Source: Molanna angustata (taxonomy: Eukaryota > Arthropoda > Insecta > Trichoptera > Molannidae). Taken from it: DNA of 64,000 nt. Position 1 is the stretch's first letter; the number at the start of each line of letters is the position of its first letter. Below are positions 48,960 through 61,483 of this stretch, one piece after another. The position numbers and the translations under genes are program-made. The notes under the pieces are model-generated. The model did not search any database and was not told the DNA's origin. It saw only the letters and a program-made list of their open reading frames with translations. The stretch spans positions 19,909,678-19,973,677 of the forward strand of contig OY754978.1 of assembly GCA_963576475.1 (NCBI GenBank), read 5' to 3'.

Positions 48960-51900
48960 ATATGTAAATAAACGAGTATATACAGACATTTGTACTAAGT
49001 ATCTGCCATCAAAGGATATATTATGTACATTCAACATTGTATTCGATTTATTGGTTCCTCTTCAACATGTCATGTTTCGTTGAGTTCTCCTTTTTCACAT
49101 ATCTCGGATTAGCATGTTTCTCCATGTCTGATCATACCATAACATCCTTGATATGGTCATTTTGTGATCTTGGCCGGTCGCCTTGTATGACATTATGATG
49201 TGCACACGACCGTACTTATGCACATACATACATTGCTATTCATCTCTGAAATAATGACAGGCGTGTATGTTTGTATAGACGGAAATACACATTGATCTAA
49301 GTTCAACCACGGCATTGCTCTTAAACAGAGTTGTCTTGGGAATAAATTGCGCCAAATTATAATAAACATTAGTATTGTTTTACTTTATTTTAAATAGTCG
49401 TCAGAAATTATGTTAAATGTAAAAAGAAAAATTAAAATCCTGATTTATCATAGGTGTCAAAAAATATATCGTCTTGGACTACGCCGGTAAAGATATCGGG
49501 AATATATGTAGATAGGTGCCTACAACAATATTTATCTTTAATATAGTATCTACATATTTGGTTAATGAAATATCTATGTAATTAAGTCTAGATTAATGAT
49601 TTTCAATTCCGCGATACGTTAGGTACTTATGTGTTTTTACATTTCTCTAGAATTTTATAACTTCGTGACGTTCTGTCTTTGACTAATTGTTAATTTGAAG
49701 TGTTTTATCATAATACATTTATTTATAAACGTATTCTGCCATATTTTATGAAGTAATATATGGTAAGTCTAGTAAATAGTATGATTCAACAAAACTAGTA
49801 AATAGTTTGATCATATTATCATGTATGAACTTTAAAACTTTTTATTCTTTCCACAATTCATTATTGTTAATCAATCGCAATATTTTTTTTTTTGGAATCC
49901 AAATATTGGTTTTTTGAAATTAACGATTGCATTTTGTTTCATAAATACCTCGCCTGTATTCGCTGTCACTATCTTTTGTTGTATTTTAATTACCTAATCG
50001 TTTATGTAGTTTTATTGAGGCAATAAATTGTCTGATTTGGCGTTCTCGCCGATACGCCCGATCAATATCTGATTCAGCATCATCACTTGGCACACCACTG
50101 TTCGTCCATAATAGCTGGATTCACATTATCCGGTCGAATGATCCACGTTGAATATATACATATATCATATCAACGTCGATCGGTCAAGTTTATAGTTCAT
50201 GGTATAATGGTTCATCATGGGTATAGGCTTATTGTACGATCACTAATCAGCGAGCACTACGAGTCCCCATTATAGCCAAAGGTTATATTTTCAAGCACTT
50301 GTTTCATTTTATAATATATCGATGTCAAATCATTAGGTTCTAAATAAGTAAATGATTTTTTTAAAGAGGTTTGCATAAAAAAATAAATATGATTTATTAA
50401 CGTTATCCTCTAAGTTGGCAAACCCACTTTTTTCATTATAAATTAAACAGTTGATCAATTTTATGTTAATAGGGTTTTAATGTTTCACAATGATATCTTA
50501 ATCAAGTTTTAATTATTAGATGATTGTTTGTAAGAAAAATAAGATCAATAGATAGGAATAATCAATAAAGTGCCAATTTGCCTGATCCAGACGTCAATGT
50601 GAGGTATATTTCTGCTGGCATAGTGGGCAGGAGTTAGCTATCACGTGATATCTGGTTCAATATTATATTTTGAACGATTTCAAAAGTACAATATATCCTT
50701 CATATTTTACTTTCGAAATATCGTACTTTTCAAAATATGCAATGTCGTTTGTATTACCTACCTATTTTGGCGGATATCACAACATTTTGTTGCGGGGCTG
50801 GCTTTTTTTGGAATTGTCGATAATGTCGGTATTGTCTGCGGTTAGGTGAGGTTAGGTTATATAATAAGTAGGTACGTCTGTGTTTTGCGGGTTCCCGCTT
50901 TGGCAATAAACGAGGTGCGATGAGATATTGTCGTATCTGCGGCAATCATTAACTCCGAGGCTTTGATCGTCGAAGTTGAGGTAATTGACTGGACATGCAA
51001 GTATAGCCACGTCGAATTACCTGCTCGTTCATGTCCCAAACTATCAAATCGATAATGTTATCTGCTACAATACACACCGCAGACTTAGGTCGCCGTATAT
51101 GTTTGATAGACTATACAGTTTTTAGGACTGCTGACGAAAAACACAACAGGTTCACATACTTCGTTAATCAAATAAGTAATATAAAGTTCATAAAACAATA
51201 TATGCTCGGTACAATCATAAAATAAATAGGTACAACAAATTATCAATATTTATGTGGTCGAATTAAATTGTAAATATCATAATTAGCTCTTCTCTCACTC
51301 TGAAGTTCTATACATATTTTTGAATTACATATAAATCTGCGACTCTAAAACCCAGTATGAATATTGGCCTCCTCAAGCAATCTTCTCAATTCCATCCTAT
51401 CAATTGTCGATAAAACTCCTTTCATTATTCTGCTTAGTTTTTTAATTACCATTCTTATTGATAAATACTTAATAATTATATTGCTTTATACTTACTTGTC
51501 TAAATACTTTCCAGATGTTGCCTACATAATGCCTCTTAATTTACGAGAAAAAGAAAACAAACTCAATTCTAAATGATTTCGATTTCAAATTACAATTGAA
51601 ATTTTGTAAACGTCAAAATAAACGTTGAGACTCTAATGATGATTTTTATCATTTAATGGTTTTGATAATAGATCAACACGAACAATCGTTGTTCATTTAA
51701 TATTTTTCCTGTTCAACGTAATTCTATATCTACTCAAACATCAAAATATCATGTTTCGTCGTCTTGCGCAATCACCAACTTAAAACTATTGTATATCCCA
51801 CAAGGTTGAACGAAAAAGTGAATTTTAATTCGCGCACTTAATCATAATCCAATACTGTTGAGCGTTGTTATAAGGAAATCTATCCGTACGAAATTTATAC

Positions 51901-54058
51901 CTACCATTTTTTTATATTATCACATTGACATTTGAAATTATGACGAATCGTTCGACAAAAAATGTTTAAATAATGATATAGATAATTTTTATCTAAACGA
52001 TTATGTTAATAACCTGAGTTTTAATTGACTGCATCGACCTATTTCATTATTGTGGTTTTTGCATTAAAATATCTCAAAGTGAAATCATATTCAACATTTT
52101 TATAAATTTTTGATATTTTCTAAAAATTAGTTTAAAATATTTTATCATTTTTAATAACTCTTTGGTGTCAGATATATCTCAACAGATGTAAGAATCTGCT
52201 ATTTTAATCCTGTTAATTTTTTTGTAACATACATTTAAAAACAATGTATATTTTTTAACAAAACATTCTTACGTTATGATATATGTACGAATTTTGATTA
52301 TATTAAATTTCACTTCAGAAAAAATCTCATATTGAAATATTATATTGAATTTCATACAAGTTATTCCAAGTATTACTTGTATTAAAATTAAAATAATATG
52401 TTTGGATAGGCATACTTAAGTTTCTATAGTTAATTTCCTTCTCTAAAGCAATGTAAACACCAACATTAATTACTTCGAAATTCCCCATAACTATTGAGAG
52501 CTCCTTCGAAAGCTTGTTTTGTTATCGTGTTCATAAATAGATCCGGAGCTTTTCTTCGAAATCAGTTTAGCTCTATTCAATATTTGGATATGTTTAATTA
52601 CATCTAAGTTTAATTATACACGTACCTCCTTTTATATTCTCTGTACAGTTTGCTAAGAACAGTGCCTGAGCTTTGCGTCATGTAATATTTTGCTTTGAAA
52701 TCAGATTGCAAAATCGATCTTAATTGATTAAGTTTATTTTTTAATTCATGTTTATTTTGATTATATGATGTTACCTTTGTTTGAAGATAAGTTATTTTTA
52801 ACTAAAATCTTTAATATTTTTTGTATTGTTCACGTTTTTGTATGTGGATTTATTATGTACCTATGTACTTGGTCAATGTCTGATAGTACATATTATGATT
52901 AATGTATTACAGTAAAAATATATCTGACGATGCTTTTGACAAACGTACGATCTCTTATGTGTGTGTGGGTACTAAAACGAAATCTGACATTCCACTAAGT
53001 GATCTAATTCTCAGGGTTGGGAAGGTTATTATCCTACTGTGTATATGTGTGTATTAGGGCCTTATAATGAGGGGTGATCTGACTTATGTATATTGTAATC
53101 ATTGTCAAGGAACACGTTGCGTGCGAGTATTTCTTCTAAATCAAACATTCAATGTGCCTTTTGGACATTATTTTTCAAAGTCTCGTTGTCTTAATATGTT
53201 TTTAACAACTGTAACTACGTACAGAACACCCAACAGTTATCCATTGAAGTTACGGCCGATTTCGTGATTGTTAATTTTTAAACAGGAAATTAATTTGCAA
53301 TCACTCGTCGTAAAATATCTTTATCGGCAATATTTGTCGATGATAATTACACATTACGAGTGTGTCGTATTCGAGATTAATGATTTTCGGTATATTAATG
53401 TCTGAAACCCGCACCTTAGTCATAATTTATGCAATAAAGCTCGTGTTAATTTGGACAGACACTCACTCTAGGACACAATACGACTTATTTAAAGCGATAT
53501 ACATTTTCACTAGTGATTATTAACACTATTAATTCATAATTCATAGTTATTATATAATATACTCACTGTACTATTTTTTCTTTACAGTATAATAAATTTT
53601 AACTGGTGTGTTCACATACTTAAAACTGAAAAATATCATATAACTCGCCTAGTAAGTCACGAATTTGCTCAATTACCTATTCTATTTCCACATTTAAGTC
53701 GAATCAACTGTCAAAACGTTCCTAATTTTAGTTCAAATTGGAAGCCTACTAGTTATTTTCACAGCCGTACAGGATAAATAAAACGGATTATTTACACGCG
53801 TTGCGTTGAACATATAAACTAAAGAATATCAAAGCAGATCATTTTTAAAATGTTAGTTTAGGCGATTTCTTAGTTTAGTAGATATTTCATTAGATTCATT
53901 ATTTTAGCTAAACCTTGACTATCTTTAATCATAGTTATCATCTTGATTACTTATTATTTAATAACCCAGAATCTCGTTTCCTACATTACATTTTGTTACT
54001 TAATGATTTTTGTATTAAAGATTATACGGCCGAAGAACGCGACGACAAATGAAATTGT
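48960..54058. other. AT-rich non-coding DNA
   Basis: No supported gene. A less AT-rich stretch at 50580-51050 contains GGTTAGGTGAGGTTAGGTTA and overlapping frames on both strands without recognisable product. The remaining short frames have no similarity I know. Confidence 0.5.
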
Positions 54059-54283
54059 CGGCCTTCGTGGCTCAGTTGGTTGGATATCTGACTGCTGATC
54101 CAAGGGTCCCGGGTTCGATTCCCGGTGGAGACACAATTTTTAAAATTGTGTTTTCAGTCTGGATCTGTGAGACGATAAATATCGTAAATCTCTAGAATGT
54201 GGCAACTTGTTATTGGGTGCGTGTTAAATAATTATTTGACATAGTACCTGTTAGTTGCCCGAGAAGCTACATAAATAAATAAA
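54059..54283 (+). mobile_element. SINE-B copy 1, tRNA-like head
   Basis: The head (about 54059-54135) has GTGGCTCAGTTGGTTGGATA (A box) and GGGTTCGATTCCCGG (B box and T arm). The anticodon stem pairs poorly around CTGCTGA. The body is TTTTCAGTCTGGATCTGTGA, AGAATGTGGCAACTTGTTAT and AGTACCTGTTAGTTGCCCGA, ending in (AAAT)n. A second copy with the same structure lies at 58593. The tail differs from SINE-A, so it would use a different LINE partner. Confidence 0.85.
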
Positions 54284-54779
54284 AAACCTTTGAACCGAGT
54301 CACAGTTCGGGCCCAACAGTTAAATTTGTCTCCGTGAAAATTCGGGCGCAGTTTGGGAGATTATTAAAATATATTGTTCTTTAATGTCACTGGCGAAAAA
54401 AAAATAATCAAAACAATATTGAGATATTTTGCTGAAAACTGGCAAGAAAATATTTATTTTTAAGAAGGAATATGTCCTTGAAAAAAATTCAATATTAAAA
54501 TTCTAGCAAATTGAAATGGAAACCAAACTGCAGATATACCCAAAGGAATCGATTTGGGTTGGTCGGCTTTCGGAAAATTAAAACATTGCCTTGTCAACGA
54601 AGATATTTCGAAAAATCACAAAAAATACAACGATGCGATGATTAAAAAAATTTAATGTGGATGGGAGAAGTGCTCCCCCGAAACTATTTGTGTTTAATTT
54701 CAAGTATTTCCAAATTTATTATTTGAAACAAGCACTTTAACATGCTTATATATTCCCTAATGCAAATAACCCAGGTTCG
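54284..54779. other. AT-rich non-coding DNA
   Basis: No supported feature; GAATATGTCCTT at about 54468 faintly resembles a reversed SINE-A tail but is too short to call. Confidence 0.5.
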
Positions 54780-55030
54780 TTGGATTCATCTTATCTTTCT
54801 CCTTTGCTATGTCCCATCTCTTTGTCTGCGCCGATTATTGGGGTCAGCTCTCCGCGTCCTTATATTATAGGTCTTTCTGTCCTGCTTTATGTTACTTGGG
54901 GCATGTTCTGCAGTTGGTTTCGACATGGATCCAATAAATCTAGGGTCTTCCTCTGGATGCTTGGTTTACCATGTTTTCTGGCGGTCTGCGTTCATCGTGC
55001 CCGTACCATCTCAACTATCTTTACATCATT
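54780..55030 (-). pseudogene. RTE-type LINE relic, C-terminal end (family RTE-c)
   Basis: On the - strand LRWYGHDERRPPENMV is followed by RGRP and a stop, then after a frame change by a DR..Y..R.RRADPNN-like end, matching the RW.GH..RR....RGRP....DR..WR..IR.ADP order of RTE-type C-termini. Multiple stops and a frameshift show decay. The 90-codon + strand frame (54780-55052) is the shadow of this relic. It lies directly downstream, in its own direction, of the L2-type relic at 55041. Confidence 0.7.
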
Positions 55031-55040
55031 ATGGATTAAT

Positions 55041-55540
55041 AATAATAAATAAATTTGGATAATTTATATAGCGCCGTTTTTGTGAATATCTAACCTCAAG
55101 GGCGCTGAAAAAATGATTGGTTTGGTCCTGCCACAGCAAATGCACGATCACCGAAATTAGTTGTGTGCACCCTGTTTATTTCAACTAATTTCCCAACCAT
55201 AGATGAAGAAGCAGAACGAAGTGATGATTGTCTGTCATTTATTGAAAGCGAAATGCACAGTTCGGAGAGGTAAGTAGGAGCCATACCACGAAGTGCTTTA
55301 AAGATTATGAGACAGAGCTTATATTCAATTCTTTCGGGGACTTTAAGCCAATGCAGATTGCGAAGATGGTGAGAGATGTGAGAAAATTTGGAGGCTCCAG
55401 TGATGAGTCTGGCTGCAGCATTGAAAACTGACTGAATTTTATTAATTTCTTTCTTTGGTAAATTATCTTGAATATCGAGAAATATACATAGAGGTACCTA
55501 CACCAAAAAAGTGTTGATTTGTAAAATAAATACAATCTTC
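55041..55540 (-). mobile_element. L2-type LINE relic (family L2-b) with C-terminal deletion
   Basis: One - strand frame runs from about 55444 to 55096: VFNAAARLITGASKFSHI, LHWLKVPERIEYKLCL, FKALRGMAPTYLSELC, then FAVAGPNQSFFQRP and a stop. It is homologous to the L2-a protein, but the WN.LP..(I/L)R...FK..LK ending is gone: the frame jumps from the GP motif straight into the 3' hairpin (AGCGCCCTTGAGG..GGCGCTATATAAAT) and the (TTA)n tail at 55041-55050. The deletion removed roughly 45 codons. The frame upstream of 55444 is unclear. Confidence 0.8.
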
Positions 55541-58500
55541 TTTTTCAATTAATGCGTATTTCATTCCGTTATGTTGTACTAAGAACCTTTACAAGACACT
55601 GCAAATTATTCTCCTTTTTGAGCGAGTCTTATATCTGTTTTTCAGATTTTGCAATTCGAAATAATTGGCGTCTGAAATCAACGATCTCTTGTTATGATCG
55701 AATGGTTTAAACATCAATTGTACAAAAAAGTAAAGCCGTTCATCATTCGTTAATTATTACAATATTAATTTCATTGTATGGCTTTCAAGTATGGAGGTAG
55801 GTACCAGCATTTTTAAATACTCTAATAAATAAAAACCATGATTTTTATTCGAATCTCATCCAAATACGAATAATGCGTGATGTTTGTTATACGTAGTTAA
55901 AAATAATAATGCACTCTAAAGTCATTTGGTGAACACGAAACACGATGTTTTTACGCGTTTATAGTATTCAGGTTTTTATGCTCGTGATCTATATAAAAAG
56001 AAAACGCTTGTCCAAATCAACATTAAAGTTGCCTAAAATAAATTATTGTTTTTTGTTCTTAATTGCGTCGTAAAGTGAACAAAATTAAATTCTTTAAACA
56101 ACGGCTTTAGATGGTTATCCTAGACAATAAAAACAAGTAAATAAAATATCAACAAACTCATACACCTAAAATAATTTCGTTATACCCGTAATAATAGGTA
56201 CTATTATTTCCTTGTTATGAAAAATTTAAGGTCCATTAAAATATCTTTATTGCATTATCATATTTGAAATTTACAACGAAAATAGTTGGGAGTGTGATGA
56301 AATTTATTGCTGATTTAGATTTTATTACAACAATAGATTCTTCTTAATGATTCATGTAATAAAATTAATATTTAAGTAATTAATTAACACAAGAAAAAAA
56401 TTTAAAAATATCTCATTAGCAACACGCTTAATAGTCTTTTTTTCATATTTTACATAACATCTGCTTAATATTTTTTTATGATGCTTTCACTTTTTATCCC
56501 TCATAAAAACACCTTGAAGGGTTTGACTAGATGTGTTTTTATATATTTGAGTAAAATTTAAAAAAATGTGGTACATAATCTCAATTAAACAAAAAATATA
56601 ATTAATTAATTGGGATATTATGATTACTATAAAAGTACCTAACACGGCATTCCAATTCACTTTAATAGCTAGACTTGATATTACGTGATATTACAGCGTT
56701 TTAATCTATAAAAAATTTTAGAGAAAAACATAAATTATATTTAGTAACTGAAACTAGAAGGATATTCCTACGTTCTTTAATTTTCTCACTGCTGTGTTTT
56801 AGTATGTTCATATCTTTGATTCATTTATGATTTTAATCGCTGATCCTTTTAAAGTTTACTGAGCGATATGCAACTAAAAATATGACTGAATTCCTATACC
56901 AAACATTCCGTTAATTTATTTTGCTATTGATTAAAGTTCAATAACATTTTTTTTCTTCAATCGTGTTATTCAATGAAACAACAGTAAGTTGTTGAAACCG
57001 TTATGGGGTTTGTAATAATAATACGGGTGGGTACATACATTGTCAAGTTTTCCTTTGCATATTAATACGCCTGTTTTAATTTATACCGTTCATGTGCACC
57101 TACTCCGTTGAATTAATAAAAAAAATATTTCTCTGTTTTTAATTTTTTAAAACTCGCTATGTTTCTTATATATACTATATCGTATGACGTGTGTCACGCA
57201 TACCTCTCTCGGATGTATTAAACAACCAAGTCCTCGTGATAGTTGCAAACTGAACCCATCCAACTGGTTGCACATCACATGGGAAACTCACCCTTACAAT
57301 TTGTATTGTTTTGAACTACTTAAGTTCGATATTCCCATACAATCTCGTCAGTCCCACGGTCCACGTACGCCTAATCGATTGCGAGTGTATCAACCCTCCG
57401 AATATTACTCCCTTAGTTTACAGTCCTCTAAATGGCGTTGAGACTTTTAAAACAAGCAGATATCAAATTAAAAATCTACGCATTCGGAACTCAAATGGAA
57501 AAGGAAATTGGACTCTTTAAAAGTACCTACTTTCCACCCACAGTTTCGTCGAAATAGGGACGATTTTATTTTTGTCGTCTTTTTTTTTGTACTGTGAAAT
57601 TTCCATTTTCGACTAAACAGCTGAAAGAAGTATCCGATATCATATTTTTGGTTTCTTATCTGATTCCCTTCCCTTCGTTTTCTATTAGTCCAGATATATT
57701 GTCATTCTGCAACTTGTATTAATCTCATTTTATATGATTTACTTAACAACTTTTGTCTAATGCCGTGTTTTTCTTGCTTTAAAATTTGTGAAGACCATCT
57801 CCATTTTTGTTTTGAAAACAATCTATAGTGATTCTGTCGTTTATGTTTTTTTAATTGAGGCTAATATTTCGTGTAGATTATTTTCACTGTTTCGTCACTT
57901 TTAGGTACTCTATATAAAAAGTTAATTTGGGTTACAGTTCTTTGGCAGTCGAAATGATTGCATAATTGACGCATTGTTTTTTTTTTTACTCTTTTAATTA
58001 TTGTTCGGAACGCGTTTCTGTCTGTTTGGTAATTTAAAAATTCACATCACAATTCCGTTCGTTCGCGACTCCTTACGGACCGAGGTGAATCTTAATGAAA
58101 GGAAACTTAACTTAAAAAAATCACCAACAACATAGAATTATCAACGAAATAAACCTTAAAACTTTTCATTGCGGTCGTTAATAAATAACGATGAATTCAT
58201 GAGCGTGATACCAACACAACGACACAAAAATATTGCAGATCGCAGTTTTTATTGATTGTCATAATGATTGACGAATTATAATATAATATACGGGTTGGTG
58301 TTTCAAAAATGCACACTCGTAAATTTTTTGAAATGATAAATTATTCTCGTGACAACCGCATTAAAAATTCAGTTTCTACCTTCACAATAATTCCTGAGTA
58401 CCTACATCATTAACGATACTCGTTCCTATGAATAAAGAAAATTGTTTAAATAATTAGTAAAAACAAAAGTATATTTATTACCTACCATATGAATAAGTAT

Positions 58501-58592
58501 AAATAATAAAACTAATAGTTTGCATAAAAATTATCTTAAAACATAAAACATGACTCGATTTCCAATTTTCCCTATGTATAGTGTCATAAGAG
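55541..58592. other. AT-rich non-coding DNA
   Basis: No supported gene. The two overlapping + frames at 57184-57520 sit in a slightly GC-richer stretch; their products (starting MTCVTHTSLG and MNYLSSIFPY) match nothing I know. Confidence 0.5.
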
Positions 58593-58823
58593 TCGGCCTT
58601 CGTGGCTCAGTTGGTTAGATATCTGTCTGCTGAGCCAAAGGTCCCGGGGTTCGATTCCCGGTGGAGACACAGTTTTTAATTGTGTTTTCAGTCTGGATCT
58701 GTGAGACGATTAATATCGTAAGTCTCCAGAATGTGGCAACTTGTTATTGGGTATTAATATTTGACATAGTACCTGTTAGTTGCCCGAGAAGCAATATTAA
58801 ATAAATAAATAAATAAATAAGAG
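58593..58823 (+). mobile_element. SINE-B copy 2
   Basis: It has the same head, body and tail order as the copy at 54059, with TCGGCCTTCGTGGCTCAGTT at the start and an (AAAT)n tail ending near 58820. The 7-bp direct repeat ATAAGAG occurs at 58586-58592 and 58817-58823 and may be the target-site duplication, though the second overlaps the tail. Confidence 0.85.
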
Positions 58824-60071
58824 GCTAAATTTTGAAAATGTTTTGGTCAGTACCCTCAAAAGATACGTCTCTAAAAAATGAAGAGTATTTATATCTTTTT
58901 TTATACTGCGTTAGTTTATTGAAATTTAAATTTGTTTAATACTTTTCTTGTGAAATAAGTTTTAAAAAAACCCTTTATTTTTGTTTACTTTAACTTACTA
59001 AAAAAACCACAAGGCCTATGGTTTTTTTTCTTCAATTGAAAGATAATATGAAAATCTATTGGCTGAGTTTTTACCATTTTAATATTTAACCACTATACCC
59101 CTATTTAATAAAAAAATGTAAATTTTACCTTTTCTTCATGAAAAAATATTTTGTATCACTGATTTGGTGAAATAGGTACAATATTTTTTCGTATTTTCTA
59201 CATTAGATGGTAATTTAGTGTGCATATTTGTGTCTTAAGGGCCATAAGGTTCGGTTTCTATAACTATGCATTTTTCCTACTGATGACTAATTATTTTCTT
59301 TGATCAAAAATATTTATAGGATATTCATTAATTTTATCGGATGTTCATCACCGTTGTCTATTTCAAAAATATTATGTTGGTGAATCGTGGCAGCATTAGC
59401 ATTAAAGTATTTCTCTTGTCTTATAAGCTTAATATTGACAGATATTTTCTCTTCAAAGACGTTTCTCGAGCTTCGTATATAAAATATATCTCTCGGGCCA
59501 TCTGACATTTATATTCCAGAAAACAGAACGGGGAAGACAAGGAAAAGAAATTAAGTATTTCTGTGAATAATACAGAATTTTCTCAAATTCTTATTTTTCG
59601 CCATTTATGTGATCTGAAAACCCGACTTGACGTAAACGCTTTTGATAATCAGAATAAATTTGCGAACATGGACATGCGAAAATTTATTATTTATCTTCGT
59701 ATATTCGGAAATGGAATAAACATAATGTATATTTTTTCTTTATTTTAATCGCAAATAATGTGCACACCAAAAGCTATTTAAAAATAATACGCCTTTTTTA
59801 TGGTTGAAAAGTAATATTTTGCAATATTCATACAAATTCATTTATTTTTTATTTTTATTTTATTAAAAGGGGTACATCGACAGACATCCAGCTCACAATT
59901 CTCACAAAAAGAAAACAATATTGGTTATTACTATGAGTGCTGGACGTCCAATTATGGATGCACACAAAATTACATGAGCTCTCACTCAATCACATACGCA
60001 AGTTACAAAAGTACATAAATTAGAAATAATTCGGCTTCAAAAGTAAAAATAATAATTTAATATTTTATTTA
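58824..60071. other. AT-rich non-coding DNA
   Basis: No supported gene. A (TTTA)-type tract at 59838-59870 followed by GGGGTACATCGACAGACATC may be the 3' end of a minus-strand retroposon. Confidence 0.45.
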
Positions 60072-60357
60072 CAATAACATCTCAATAGAGACGAAGTTGG
60101 GATATTATAGAAGAACCAGGAACTCAAACGCCTACAGGGCTTACGACCTGTCATCGGCTGGTTTACGTGATCACTTTGTGCACTTGCGCAACGTTCACCA
60201 ATTATGCCTTTATTGAGTTCCGCATAATTGGTGAACGTTGCGCAAGCGCATAAAGTGATCACGTAAACCAGCCGATGACAGGTCGTAAGCTCTGTAGGTG
60301 CCTGAGTTCCCGGTTCTTCTATAATATCCCAACTTCGTCTGTATTGAGATGTAATTG
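60072..60357. repeat. 286-bp foldback: two 136-bp inverted arms, 14-bp loop
   Basis: The left arm (60072-60207) and right arm (60222-60357) are reverse complements with about ten mismatches and no gap; the loop is CTTTATTGAGTTCC. The arms include ATGACAGGTCGTAAGC-type and GTTCACCAATTATG sequence. Looser complementarity continues roughly 15-20 bases outside each arm. Overlapping open frames here are by-products of the palindrome. It could be a foldback (MITE-like) transposon, a head-to-head duplication, or a locus making a long hairpin RNA. Confidence 0.95.
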
Positions 60358-60374
60358 GCAATAAAAATATTATT

Positions 60375-60420
60375 TGACTCCCGACAGGGAAAAAATCCAA
60401 TTTTTGCGTCTATGCAATTA
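60375..60420 (+). repeat. 45-bp sequence shared with 30459-30503
   Basis: GACTCCCGACAGGGAAAAAA followed by TCCAATTTTTGCGT and TATGCAATT matches the - strand at 30459-30503. It lies just outside the right arm of the foldback. Confidence 0.7.
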
Positions 60421-60583
60421 TAATTTAATAAATTTAAAATAAAAAAAATCATATTGAATATCTTAATGATTGCATATACATATGTATAGGTTTATACGAA
60501 TACATTGGATTCATTTCCCCATTGGGAGCCAATTATTATTATTTCGTATGGCGTATGGCATATTAAGAAAAGAAAAATAGCAC

Positions 60584-60972
60584 TAGGCACGTCAATTTAT
60601 GGAAAAGTCGCAGTCACCTACCCCACTCCATAGGGAACGTTATAGAACTAAAGTGTTCTGTTCATCCCCGGAGCGGCTGCTCGTCGGACGAAACAAGAAC
60701 TACCACCATGCATATTTCATACCACTGCCACTAAGAGTCCAACCACACTCGTGAAGGCCCGTGAATCATAGCAAGGGTTACCCTCCCAGCAGCTCCACGA
60801 ACAACAGACTGCAACAGGGAGCCTCCACCACGCCCGTAGTACTTTCAGTTCTTCGATTTCCACACCAGGCGCAGCGTCAGCTGCACCTGTCTCGTCATCA
60901 GCTCGGGTACCACCGAGTGGGTCGTGCCGACCAATCATCACGGGGGGCTCCTCCACCCCTTAGGCACGTCAA
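60584..60972 (-). mobile_element. GC-rich insertion between 12-bp direct repeats
   Basis: TAGGCACGTCAA occurs exactly at 60584-60595 and again at 60961-60972. The 365 bases between them are far more GC-rich than everything around. Exact 12-bp duplication of this kind fits target-primed retroposition. If so, the - strand is likely sense: it starts AGGGGTGGAGGAGCCCCCCG and ends TTTTCCATAAA, an A-rich but very short tail. A 79-codon frame on - (60956-60717, GTG start) reads GRHDPLGGTRADDETGAADA in part; I do not recognise it. It could be a 5'-truncated LINE end or a processed RNA copy. Confidence 0.7.
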
Positions 60973-61289
60973 GTGTAAAAATATATATTATATGATAGGT
61001 CATACGCAGTGTGCTCGTCACAGATATATTATATCCAAGTCATCAAGCCAGGCAACAGCCGATGCTGCCAATGATATTTTTTGCCAAATTAAAATATCAA
61101 TAGAGACGAAGGAATATTATAAAAAAAGTGTAGGTTAAATTAATATGCTCATAAGGTCATCGTCTAACAACTTTCCTTGTTGATTGAATTAACACAATAT
61201 CGCAAATTTTATAAATCTTGAATCCAACTATAAAGTTCATTATGGAACAAAATATTCTTTCATTTGTAAATTTTATCACTCATTGACAA
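60973..61289. other. AT-rich non-coding DNA
   Basis: Nothing recognised, apart from CAATAGAGACGAAGG at about 61088, which echoes the outer end of the foldback arm (CAATAGAGACGAAGTTGG). Confidence 0.5.
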
Positions 61290-61483
61290 TTTTTTTTTTT
61301 ATTTTTTTTTATTAAAAAATGAATATGTCCTTGTTAAACAAGTACATATACATCTTCCTACGTTCCCTAAAATAAGCAAATAAATGCTTGTGCTATAGGT
61401 GAACGAAATCGGTCGAGGCAGGATTCGAACTCGCGACCACTGGATTACTAGCCCAGCGCGCTAACCGCTCTGCCATCGACCCA
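61290..61483 (-). mobile_element. SINE-A copy 5, reverse orientation
   Basis: On the - strand the head (61482-61410) has acceptor GGGTCGA/TCGACC, anticodon loop CTAGTAA (AGT, threonine) and GTTCGAATCC. The body and tail (ATATGTACTTGTTTAACAAG, GACATATTCATT) match copy 1 almost base for base, and the tail ends in A tracts at 61290-61310. Together with copy 1 it is one of the two youngest copies. Confidence 0.85.

Noticed and set aside
54468..54479. Reversed SINE-A tail (GAATATGTCCTT)
   Set aside because: Twelve bases only, no head or body; not distinguishable from chance.
60065..60452. Minus-strand frames of 111 and 80 codons
   Set aside because: They are produced by the foldback: the same residues appear in both because the two arms are complementary.
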